Source: Paludibacter sp. UBA6032 (GTDB lineage Bacteria > Bacteroidota > Bacteroidia > Bacteroidales > Paludibacteraceae). Taken from it: a stretch of DNA of 42,010 bases. Numbering within the stretch: the stretch's first letter is position 1; each line of letters opens with the position of its first letter. The notes below the pieces were generated by a model, which saw only the letters and a program-made list of their open reading frames with translations, was not told the origin of the DNA and did not search any database. Shown in pieces: positions 36,086-42,010 of the stretch. The stretch spans positions 1 to 42,010 of the forward strand of contig DIZI01000006.1 in assembly GCA_002427885.1 (NCBI GenBank), written 5' to 3'. The position numbers and the translations under genes are program-made.

Positions 36086-36221
36086 AAAATGTAATTTAGT
36101 AATGAATATGTTTTCTTGATATATTTTCCCCTCTGCGGGGATTTGTAATTCCGGATTTGTATTATAAGCCTATTTAATCTGCTCTTTATATTCTCATTTT
36201 TACGGATTAAATCCACGATAA

Positions 36222-36315
36222 CCCCGATAGCTCTCGTGGGGTGACCGAAGGATACATAAGTTGAGATGACATCCCCGATAGCCCCGTCCCGATAGCTATC
36301 GTGGAGCTATCGGGG
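36222..36315. repeat. Cluster of CCCGATAGC-type palindromes
   Basis: Arms CCCCGATAGC (36273-36282) and GCTATCGGGG (36306-36315) enclose a second copy CGATAGCTATCG (36290-36301). A degenerate copy lies at 36222-36241. This fills most of the 260-base gap between 36085 and 36346. Confidence 0.75.
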
Positions 36316-36345
36316 GGAGCAAAAGAGGGGGGAGCTTGGTCGTAT

Positions 36346-36735
36346 TTATTGCGGAATTTGTTCTACCAAAATTTTGTTTCCTACTTTGTCATAATAGGTA
36401 CAAGTCATTTCATCAAGACAAACAAACCACTTTTCAATTCCTGTTTCTGCACAGAGTTTGCAAAATGTAAAATAGTCTGTTTCTCCCTGCTGGTGACTTT
36501 TCAGATACTGACTGAACTTTTTGCTGTTACTACTATCAGCTATTGTCAGTTTATCATATTGAGGGAATGATTTTGTTTGAAAATCATTCTTACCAAAATA
36601 TTCAGTATGACTGTCGTTTACCCACGTTTCATATGCTGTTACTCCCATTTGTTTAATTTCCTGGATGTACTTAGGAAAGTCTGCTCCCGATTTTACTTTT
36701 TCGTGAGCTTTTTCAATTTGTTCTACAGTAAACAT
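36346..36735 (-). CDS. DUF1398 family protein (YbcV-like)
   Basis: 129 residues, full length for DUF1398. Seen: F-T-V-E-Q-I-E-K-A-H-E-K-V-K-S-G-A-D-F-P, I-K-Q-M-G-V-T-A-Y-E-T-W-V, F-C-K-L-C-A-E-T-G-I-E-K-W and D-E-M-T-C-T-Y-Y-D near the end, all conserved features as I know the family. Some members are labelled phage envelope protein, but the biochemical role is unknown. It is the leftmost gene of the codirectional accessory series. Confidence 0.85.
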   Translation of the reverse strand: MFTVEQIEKAHEKVKSGADFPKYIQEIKQMGVTAYETWVNDSHTEYFGKNDFQTKSFPQYDKLTIADSSNSKKFSQYLKSHQQGETDYFTFCKLCAETGIEKWFVCLDEMTCTYYDKVGNKILVEQIPQ

Positions 36736-36777
36736 TTTTTCTTTGTTTTAATTATTAAACGATTAGTTGAATTACAC

Positions 36778-36862
36778 GCAATTGCAATGCAGCAAGCTGG
36801 TAAAATGAGTATTGCATTTTCATTGCCGTTACATTCGATTGCGTTGCAAAATTGCAATAATT
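36778..36862. repeat. Structured spacer of ATTGCAA-type inverted repeats
   Basis: ATTGCAATGC near 36781 faces GCGTTGCAA near 36840 and ATTGCAAT at its end, with an inner pair AAAATGA/TCATTTT. It lies between the AraC and DUF1398 genes where the neighbouring gaps have attC-like sites, but it does not share their sequence. Confidence 0.5.
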
Positions 36863-36893
36863 CAAATCTCTGTGATTGTAAAAAATCGTTTTT

Positions 36894-37658
36894 CTACATA
36901 AAACGTTTAAAATTCTCAGGAGTACTTCCTGTATATTTCTTAAAATCTCTAATGAAATGAGCCTGGTCGAAGAAATTGTTTTCATAGCAGATTTCAGTCA
37001 GTGATTTTGTTTCGTTCAGATTGTCAAGAACTGCGTTAAAACGCACAATGGAAGCAAACTTCTTAGCTGTTGTCCCGACAACTTTCCTAAACCGTTTCTC
37101 AAATGGACTTTGGCTGATAAACAGCTTTTCGTTCAGTTCTTTTATTCGAATGGTTCCTTTAGTCTCATAAATTAGTTTTACAGCTTCAATTATTAATTTG
37201 TCGGTTTCAATGTCTTTGAGTTGAGAAAGTAAAAAATGCTCCACAATTTTTACACGTTCTTTGTCTGTGGTCGCAATCATCAACTTTTCTTCTATTTTAG
37301 CTATTTCATTCTTGTCATAAATGTTGTCGAGTGAAATATTCAAATTAAATAATTCATTCGCAGGCTGTGAGGCAAAGTGTGCAAAGCCTGTTTCAGTAAA
37401 ATAAACCAAAACGGTTCCTATATCAGCTGAATTTTTAAAGATTTTATAGCTGTCTGTAACCCCTGTAATTCCTGCCGAAGCCAGTTGATTCTCTTGGGTA
37501 TTTTTAAATGTCGAAAGTTGTCCTTTATACTGAAAACCAATAACCAAACCCGAAGAAGGAAAAATATTATATTCGCTCTCCAATTCGTTCTCAGACACTA
37601 CAAAATATTTAATGTAGGGTTTTAGAATTTCAGATGGGAAATATCTGTCAAATTTCAT
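36894..37658 (-). CDS. AraC-family transcriptional regulator
   Basis: 254 residues. N-terminal part (1-150) resembles the DUF6597-type sensor region of this AraC branch (Y-F-P-S-E-I-L-K-P-Y-I-K-Y-F). The C-terminal 90 residues hold the two HTH motifs: I-R-I-K-E-L-N-E-K-L-F-I-S-Q-S-P-F-E-K-R-F and L-T-E-I-C-Y-E-N-N-F-F-D-Q-A-H-F-I-R-D-F-K-K-Y-T-G at the end, the second with the signature Y-T-G-x-T-P. Target genes unknown. Lies directly downstream of the attC-like site at 37751. Confidence 0.93.
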   Translation of the reverse strand: MKFDRYFPSEILKPYIKYFVVSENELESEYNIFPSSGLVIGFQYKGQLSTFKNTQENQLASAGITGVTDSYKIFKNSADIGTVLVYFTETGFAHFASQPANELFNLNISLDNIYDKNEIAKIEEKLMIATTDKERVKIVEHFLLSQLKDIETDKLIIEAVKLIYETKGTIRIKELNEKLFISQSPFEKRFRKVVGTTAKKFASIVRFNAVLDNLNETKSLTEICYENNFFDQAHFIRDFKKYTGSTPENFKRFM

Positions 37659-37750
37659 TGGTTTACTGTTGATTCGAAGTTTGTGAAATTGCTTACAATA
37701 ACAAATTATTCGTTGTTATGTTCTTGAATACCACCATCGTTTTTCTTCTG

Positions 37751-37795
37751 TTATAATGCCGCCTAATGAACGAGGCGTGTGTTAGGGGGTCGTAA
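37751..37795 (-). repeat. attC-like site S1 (short)
   Basis: On the minus strand it begins CCCCTAACACACGCC and ends GGCATTATAAC. Inner hairpin CGCCT/AGGCG (37761-37765 with 37774-37778). It lies 3' of the methyltransferase gene. Confidence 0.6.
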
Positions 37796-37807
37796 TTTCT
37801 TTTTTTC

Positions 37808-38644
37808 TCAATTCTTTACACAGTCGAGTAATACAAACGGAACACTCAAGTTAACATACCCGTCTTTTTCAGATTTCAGGTTCAACAGGTTCTCAACACG
37901 GTTAAATATCTCTGTCTGTTTTTCTTCTGGTATAATGCTTTTCCAACCGTCTAAAAATGCAAGTCGAATAAAATAGTGATTCAACATTGCCGTTCCGTCA
38001 GCAAACATGTAATCGAACTGGTCGTTTAATATATTTGTCACTTTAAAGTTGTTCAGCTCAAGTAGTTTAACAAACTCGTTTAAGGGTTTTCTTTTCTTGT
38101 AAACTTGGTCATCTAACTTTTTAAGTTCTCTGTCCATTTTGTTCTCAGTCAATACCACTTTCAATAAGTCGTAGAACTCAAACATTGTAGTGTCGAGATT
38201 GTACGTGTGTATAAGTTGTCCGCCAGTTTTTAAAATTCGAGAACATTCGCTTAAAGCTTTCTCAATGCTTTCAACATTGTTTAGTCCGTTGTTACTTGTT
38301 ATCAGTTCCACAGAGTTGTCTGGAAGCGGAATATTCTCCGCAACACCATTAATTATTTCGATGTTTTTGATTCCGTAAAATTCAATTTTCTTTTCAGTTC
38401 TACGGATTGCAGCATCCCATGGGTCAATGCCGTATATCTTGCAAGTTTCGCCAAGTCTCATAGCAATTTCTGTAAGTGGAAATCCTGCACCAAATCCAAT
38501 ATCTAAAGCAGAAATATTCTTTCTATACTTAATACTGTCAAGCAATTTTAGTCCAAACGGTGCAGCCCAAATTGGCAATTCATCAAACAATTCAAGAAGT
38601 AAATCTGAATCAAAGTCAAAGTCGGTTTTCAAGTAGTTACTCAT
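37808..38644 (-). CDS. Class I SAM-dependent methyltransferase
   Basis: 278 residues. Motif I A-L-D-I-G-F-G-A-G (46-54), the acidic ribose-binding residue in Y-G-I-D-P-W-D, then the D-N-S-V-E-L-I-T-S-N-N-G-L post-I/II region and L-K-T-G-G-Q-L-I-H (motif III). It belongs to the UbiE/Methyltransf_11 type. The C-terminal third is poorly conserved and probably sets the substrate, which is unknown. It sits between attC-like sites S1 and S2 as a one-gene cassette. Confidence 0.9.
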   Translation of the reverse strand: MSNYLKTDFDFDSDLLLELFDELPIWAAPFGLKLLDSIKYRKNISALDIGFGAGFPLTEIAMRLGETCKIYGIDPWDAAIRRTEKKIEFYGIKNIEIINGVAENIPLPDNSVELITSNNGLNNVESIEKALSECSRILKTGGQLIHTYNLDTTMFEFYDLLKVVLTENKMDRELKKLDDQVYKKRKPLNEFVKLLELNNFKVTNILNDQFDYMFADGTAMLNHYFIRLAFLDGWKSIIPEEKQTEIFNRVENLLNLKSEKDGYVNLSVPFVLLDCVKN

Positions 38645-38664
38645 GTCTTTCTTTTTTGTCTATT

Positions 38665-38720
38665 GCTTGCCCCGTTTTTACGGGGTCAACCAGCAGGTGA
38701 GCATAGCGTGCGTTATGGCC
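38665..38720 (-). repeat. attC-like site S2
   Basis: On the minus strand it begins GGCCATAACGCACGC, continues with the shared CTGG-TTGACCCCG core, and has the hairpin CCCCG/CGGGG (38670-38674 with 38681-38685). The 3' half seen in S3-S5 is missing. It lies 3' of the monooxygenase gene. Confidence 0.65.
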
Positions 38721-38732
38721 AGTTATTTGTTT

Positions 38733-39053
38733 TTACAATTTATGAAAATCATAATCTGATTCAACTTTTGCGATTCTAGTCTTAAATGACTTATACCAAA
38801 TCTTTCGTCCATTTTCTCTTGCAATCTTATGTTCAGAATTTTCCTTCCAGTTTTTAATAGAGTCTAAATCCCTCCAGTAAGATACTGTTATTCCTATTTC
38901 ATTTCTGGCACTCTCAACGCCGAGGAATCCGTCTTGTTGCTTAGCTAATTCAACCATCTGTTCAGCCATGTCTGCATATTCGTTATCTCCATCAGTTCTT
39001 ATGGAGGTAAATATTACTGCGTAATAAGGCGTTTTTGGTGTTTCTGCAATCAT
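38733..39053 (-). CDS. Antibiotic biosynthesis monooxygenase (ABM) domain protein
   Basis: 106 residues, the size of a single ferredoxin-like ABM domain. Seen: Y-Y-A-V-I-F-T-S-I-R-T, M-A-E-Q-M-V-E-L-A-K-Q-Q-D-G-F-L-G-V-E-S-A, I-T-V-S-Y-W-R-D-L-D-S-I-K-N-W and a late H-K-I-A-R-E. It matches the branch found as small stand-alone proteins of unclear function (possibly quinone or heme-type oxidation). It lies 11 bases after the DJ-1/PfpI gene, forming a two-gene cassette with it. Confidence 0.88.
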   Translation of the reverse strand: MIAETPKTPYYAVIFTSIRTDGDNEYADMAEQMVELAKQQDGFLGVESARNEIGITVSYWRDLDSIKNWKENSEHKIARENGRKIWYKSFKTRIAKVESDYDFHKL

Positions 39054-39064
39054 ATTGTCAATAT

Positions 39065-39640
39065 TTAAAATCCCATTAATTTCCTAATATTATCAGCATT
39101 GTTTTTTGTTGTCAGTTGCTCCAATAATAGTAAAGCAACGTCTATCGCAGTCGATGGATTCCATGAAGTAATCACATTGTCATCCAATACAATAGGTTGA
39201 TTTAATACATGAACACCAAATTCTTTCAATGCTTCTCGTCGAACATTACTATTATATGTCGTGCCTTTTTTGTCTTTCAATATACCGCTCTTTCCCAACG
39301 GCAAAGCTCCAACACAAATAGATGCAATCATTTTGTTGTTTGATTTAAAACCGCGAATTAATTCAAGGAATTTTTCATCGTAAGCATCGTCATAAAAACC
39401 ATACACTTCAAATCCACCCGGAATGGCCAATGCATCAAATAAAGTAATATCAATATCGTCAACAATGAAGTCAACAATAAATCGTTGATTAAAAGAACTT
39501 TTTATTTCTTTCTTTAGTCCACAAGTAAATAATTGGGTAGAACAATCTCCTTCAACAAGGTTCCATCCAATAACATCAATGAATACGCTTGCTTCAAATG
39601 TTTCAAATCCATCCGCTAATAACAATAATACTTTTTTCAT
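39065..39640 (-). CDS. DJ-1/PfpI family protein
   Basis: 191 residues, full length. The nucleophile elbow Cys109 in A-S-I-C-V-G-A and the conserved early acidic residues in G-F-E-T-F-E-A are present, with A-I-P-G-G-F-E in between. The family includes glyoxalase, deglycase and chaperone-type proteins; the precise role is not set by sequence. First gene of a two-gene unit with the ABM protein. The next gene upstream is separated by site S3. Confidence 0.9.
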   Translation of the reverse strand: MKKVLLLLADGFETFEASVFIDVIGWNLVEGDCSTQLFTCGLKKEIKSSFNQRFIVDFIVDDIDITLFDALAIPGGFEVYGFYDDAYDEKFLELIRGFKSNNKMIASICVGALPLGKSGILKDKKGTTYNSNVRREALKEFGVHVLNQPIVLDDNVITSWNPSTAIDVALLLLEQLTTKNNADNIRKLMGF

Positions 39641-39682
39641 TCTAATTCAAATTATTATCGAGTTTATTTTTTTTCTATAATT

Positions 39683-39775
39683 GGCCATAACGACCGGGGC
39701 TCTGCTAAGTGCATAGCTTGCCCCGTCTTTACGGGGTCAGCCAGCCAATGAACATAGCATGTGTTAGGCGGTCGG
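39683..39775 (-). repeat. attC-like site S3
   Basis: On the minus strand it begins CGACCGCCTAACACATGC and ends CGGTCGTTATGGCC, so the ends are AAC and GTT in attC orientation. It contains the hairpin at 39721-39736 (CCCCG/CGGGG). The segment 39705-39753 matches S4 at nearly every base (one difference seen). Confidence 0.7.
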
Positions 39776-39818
39776 TGTTTGTTCCTCTATCATAATGTCA
39801 GAAAACAGCAAGAGCAAT

Positions 39819-40775
39819 CTAATCCGAAATTATTCCAATTGTTTTCAACCATGTTTCCGCTAATTGAGGCCAATTTGTAATTGGCAAATTCGTTTTTCTT
39901 AAACCAAATGCATGTCCGCCATTTGCATACAAATGATATTCAACAGGAACTCCTGCTTTTTTTAAAGCAATAAAATAAACCAAAGAGTTTTGTACCGCAT
40001 CTACAGGATCGTCAACCGCTTGCAATAAAAACATAGGAGGAGTATCTTTTGACACAGGTACTGTAGGGTTCAGATCGAATTCATTAGTAGTTTTCTCAAG
40101 CATGTGCCCAGGATATATTGCCATACCAAAATCAGGACGACAACTTGTATAATCGACGGAATCGATTATCGGATATACCCTTTTCTTAAAATGTGTACTT
40201 ATATCCGCTACTAAATGTCCACCAGCAGAAAATCCAATCACACCTATTTTATGAGGGTCTATATGCCATTCTCTAGCATGGAAACGCACTAATCCTAAAG
40301 TCCTTTGTGCATCTTCCAATGCCATAGGAGCTATAGGATCTTTATGACAATTACATTGTGGATCCCAATATGGTCCCGAATGCGGTACGCGATACTTTAA
40401 AAGAATTCCTGTAATTCCTGCGGAAGCCAGCCATTCACATATTTCTGAGCCTTCAAGGTCAATGGCAAGACATTGATAACCTCCACCAGGGAAAACAACT
40501 ACTGCTGCTCCAGTATTCTTTCCATTTGGCGAATAGATTGTCATTGTGGGCAGTGAAACTCTTTCTACCGAAGTCCATGGCTTATTAGCAACGAGGTTTT
40601 CTCTTTGTCTCATAAACTCTGATCCAACCATAGGTTGAGCATCAGGAACATTTTTTGTCCATAATGGTATTTGTGTATGCCCAGATGAGGGTTGCCAAAC
40701 GTTCGTTTGAGCATTCAACTTCCCAATAATCACAATGCAAATAACAAATAATAGTCTTTTTATTGATAATCTCAT
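39819..40775 (-). CDS. Secreted alpha/beta hydrolase, BD-FAE/acetyl-esterase type
   Basis: 318 residues. Signal peptide 1-22 (ending L-N-A-Q). Alpha/beta-hydrolase fold with oxyanion motif F-P-G-G-G-Y (95-100), nucleophile Ser183 in G-F-S-A-G-G, Asp256 in V-D-D-P-V-D, and His288 in G-G-H-A-F-G. Belongs to the group that includes xylan esterases of Bacteroidetes (bifunctional deacetylase and feruloyl esterase), removing acyl groups from plant polysaccharides. Substrate is inferred. It forms a single-gene cassette between sites S3 and S4. Confidence 0.92.
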   Translation of the reverse strand: MRLSIKRLLFVICIVIIGKLNAQTNVWQPSSGHTQIPLWTKNVPDAQPMVGSEFMRQRENLVANKPWTSVERVSLPTMTIYSPNGKNTGAAVVVFPGGGYQCLAIDLEGSEICEWLASAGITGILLKYRVPHSGPYWDPQCNCHKDPIAPMALEDAQRTLGLVRFHAREWHIDPHKIGVIGFSAGGHLVADISTHFKKRVYPIIDSVDYTSCRPDFGMAIYPGHMLEKTTNEFDLNPTVPVSKDTPPMFLLQAVDDPVDAVQNSLVYFIALKKAGVPVEYHLYANGGHAFGLRKTNLPITNWPQLAETWLKTIGIISD

Positions 40776-40853
40776 AACGTTTGAATTTCACTTTTTTTGT
40801 CTAATCATTTTAAAGTCACCACTTATAAATGTTGGTGTTTTTTTTATACTGAT

Positions 40854-41003
40854 GCTAACGACCTCGGCTGTGCACACTTGCATTTTGCGGGAGCGTTCGC
40901 TGTCGTGAAACGACAAAGCTAATGCGGGAGCAAAACCTCCTAAGTGCATAGCTTGTCCCGTCTTTACGGGGTCAGCCAGCCAATGAACGAGGCGTGTGTT
41001 AGC
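40854..41003 (-). repeat. attC-like site S4 (best preserved)
   Basis: Terminal inverted GCTAAC (40854-40859) and GTTAGC (40998-41003), then CCTCG (40862-40866) facing CGAGG (40988-40992), with spacers of 2 and 5 bases. The long middle has further hairpins. This outer/inner box pair with unequal spacers is the attC layout (R and L boxes). Confidence 0.75.
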
Positions 41004-41012
41004 AAACGTAAT

Positions 41013-41525
41013 TTAGTTTTTTTTATTCTTAAGGTTGTCATATTTCATTATTTCGAGTGGAGCATTTATAGTCCATAAATGCAATGTCACATAGAATAGA
41101 AATGATATAATCCCACTAATCAAAACAATAGAAAAAATCCAAATAAATGGAATGTCAATATCCATTAGTTTTGATATTAAATAAATCAAAATTGGGTACG
41201 AAAAAACACTAATAATTTCATGAATAAGAAACCTTTTAATTTTGAAAGTATAAATTAGTTTTCTTCCCTTTTGGGATTCCAATATGTATATTTTTCCACT
41301 GTCAATGAAGTTCACGATTCTGTAATTGTTATGCCAACTCATTAAAAAGTTAAATTTGTCTTTGTCTCCTTTTAATTCAATTTCGTTGTCGTTTCTACAA
41401 ATAGACACAAAATTTTCTTGAGTCAAGCGTTTGAATACGTTTTCGATAATTTCTGGCGTCGTAAATTCATCAAATTCGTTGTTCGCGAGTCGGTATATTT
41501 TTGTCACTTCGAAAGGGAATTTCAT
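41013..41525 (-). CDS. Unknown membrane protein (cassette ORF)
   Basis: 170 residues from the ATG at 41525. The frame is open 62 codons further, but that part translates attC-like site S5. N-terminal half (1-95) is soluble, with F-E-V-T-K-I-Y-R-L and a beta/alpha pattern; two membrane segments follow at about 110-125 and 130-150, and a short basic tail ends it. No family recognised. One-gene cassette. Confidence 0.6.
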   Translation of the reverse strand: MKFPFEVTKIYRLANNEFDEFTTPEIIENVFKRLTQENFVSICRNDNEIELKGDKDKFNFLMSWHNNYRIVNFIDSGKIYILESQKGRKLIYTFKIKRFLIHEIISVFSYPILIYLISKLMDIDIPFIWIFSIVLISGIISFLFYVTLHLWTINAPLEIMKYDNLKNKKN

Positions 41526-41550
41526 TCTTCGTTTTTTTTTATTATGTTTA

Positions 41551-41740
41551 CTATCGACGACCGAGGCTATGCGCACCTGCGTCCCGATAGCTATCGAGGA
41601 TACGGGAGCTTCACTTTCGCAACCCCGATAGCTATCGGGAGAAAAAGTGAATGCGGTAGCAAATGCTGCTAAGTGCATAGCTTGTCCCGTCTTTACGGGA
41701 TCAGCCAGCATGTTAGCATAGGCGTGTATTAGCGGCTAGG
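41551..41740 (-). repeat. attC-like site S5, with palindrome insertions
   Basis: Longest site. Shares with S3 and S4 the core that reads TAAGTGCATAGCTTG on the plus strand, the CCCGT/ACGGG hairpin and CAGCCAGC. CTATGC (41567-41572) faces GCATAG (41716-41721). Two copies of the CGATAGCTATCG palindrome (41585-41596, 41624-41639) lie in the middle. Confidence 0.65.
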
Positions 41741-42010
41741 TCATTTCTTTTGTTTTTCTTTTGTGGTCGTTAGTTCTTGAGTTTCCAACCATTTAGTAAA
41801 CTCATTCATTACATCTGTCCAATGGTCTTTTCCGTTGGATACACCATTAGAATCTAATTCTTCAAAATTATGACCACTTCCTATTACCGGATACATTTTA
41901 TAATTTGTCTTTCCTTCTAGCTCAAAATAGATAGGTAACGGATCGTATCCAATACATTTAGGATAATCTTCTGTACCAAAGGCTAAAAAAAGAGGTTTTT
42001 TCATTTTAAT
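41741..42010 (-). CDS. C-terminal part of alpha/beta hydrolase (cut by window edge)
   Basis: An open frame that runs off the right edge; there is an internal ATG at 42004, but two more codons upstream stay open, so it is taken as partial. About 90 residues are seen: P-L-F-L-A-F-G-T-E-D-Y, then G-S-G-H-N-F-E-E with the expected catalytic His, and W-T-D-V-M-N-E-F-T-K-W-L at the end. These fit the last third of a dienelactone-hydrolase or peptidase-like alpha/beta-hydrolase; the nucleophile lies outside. Last gene seen in the codirectional cassette series. Confidence 0.75.
   Translation of the reverse strand: MKMKKPLFLAFGTEDYPKCIGYDPLPIYFELEGKTNYKMYPVIGSGHNFEELDSNGVSNGKDHWTDVMNEFTKWLETQELTTTKEKQKK

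Noticed and set aside
36301..36570. Plus-strand frame of 89 codons
   Set aside because: It lies over the palindrome cluster and antisense to the DUF1398 gene, which has clear family features.
36222..41639. CCCGATAGCTATCGGG copies as a CRISPR or as IS ends
   Set aside because: Irregular spacing over 37 kb, no spacers of equal length, no cas genes and no transposase in the window.
41526..41711. 62-codon N-terminal extension of the cassette membrane protein
   Set aside because: It translates the attC-like site S5 and has no protein character; the ATG at 41525 begins a normal sequence.

Overview
The window reads as chromosome of a Bacteroidota bacterium, most likely order Bacteroidales. Seen directly: several promoters of the Bacteroidetes TAnnTTTG type, a C-terminal domain typical of type IX secretion cargo on a GH5 glycosidase, a PorO-like outer-membrane porin, a DUF5103-type T9SS plug protein, a complete nqrABCDEF sodium pump, and general lack of Shine-Dalgarno sequences. 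No tRNA, rRNA, CRISPR array, transposase or recombinase was recognised.

Layout. 1-1860: an AT-rich accessory patch with two unknown proteins (one a coiled coil carrying a canonical EF-hand loop) and a small HExxH membrane protein. 1864-1946: a perfect palindromic element. 2039-8474: GNAT acetyltransferase overlapping a secreted GH5 enzyme, a nested palindrome cluster, a periplasmic S9 peptidase (DPP5-like), then a convergent nitrilase-family amidase and PlsC-like acyltransferase. 8655-12084: housekeeping DNA repair genes, a PcrA/UvrD helicase and recA. 12247-17897 (minus): U32 protein, MetA (with the Glu111 that marks acetyl-CoA users), a solute-binding MltF-like protein, and a putative porin. 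18446-23192 (plus): glutamate dehydrogenase, a nitroreductase, a GH2 glycosidase. 23329-29453 (minus): nqrA-B-C-D-E-F in canonical order. 29891-34001 (plus): T9SS plug protein, aspartate kinase, and a YXWGXW protein with a very long glutamine-rich repeat tail. 34168-36085: three unknown small proteins.

36346-42010 is the most unusual part. Eight genes in a row point the same way (minus) and have unrelated, typical cargo functions: DUF1398, AraC regulator, methyltransferase, ABM monooxygenase, DJ-1/PfpI, esterase, unknown membrane protein, and a cut alpha/beta hydrolase. Five of the gaps between them hold related structured repeats that start (minus strand) with TAACRCACGC or a close variant, share an internal CCCGT-TTTACGGG hairpin, and in the longer copies end in GTTAG or GTTAT. 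This looks like an integron-type cassette array or a comparable repeat-bounded gene-capture array. No integrase is in the window and the boxes match the attC consensus only partly, so this is an inference.

Many open frames begin with TTG or GTG well upstream of the probable ATG. I have moved those starts where signal peptides, promoters or family N-termini decide the matter.
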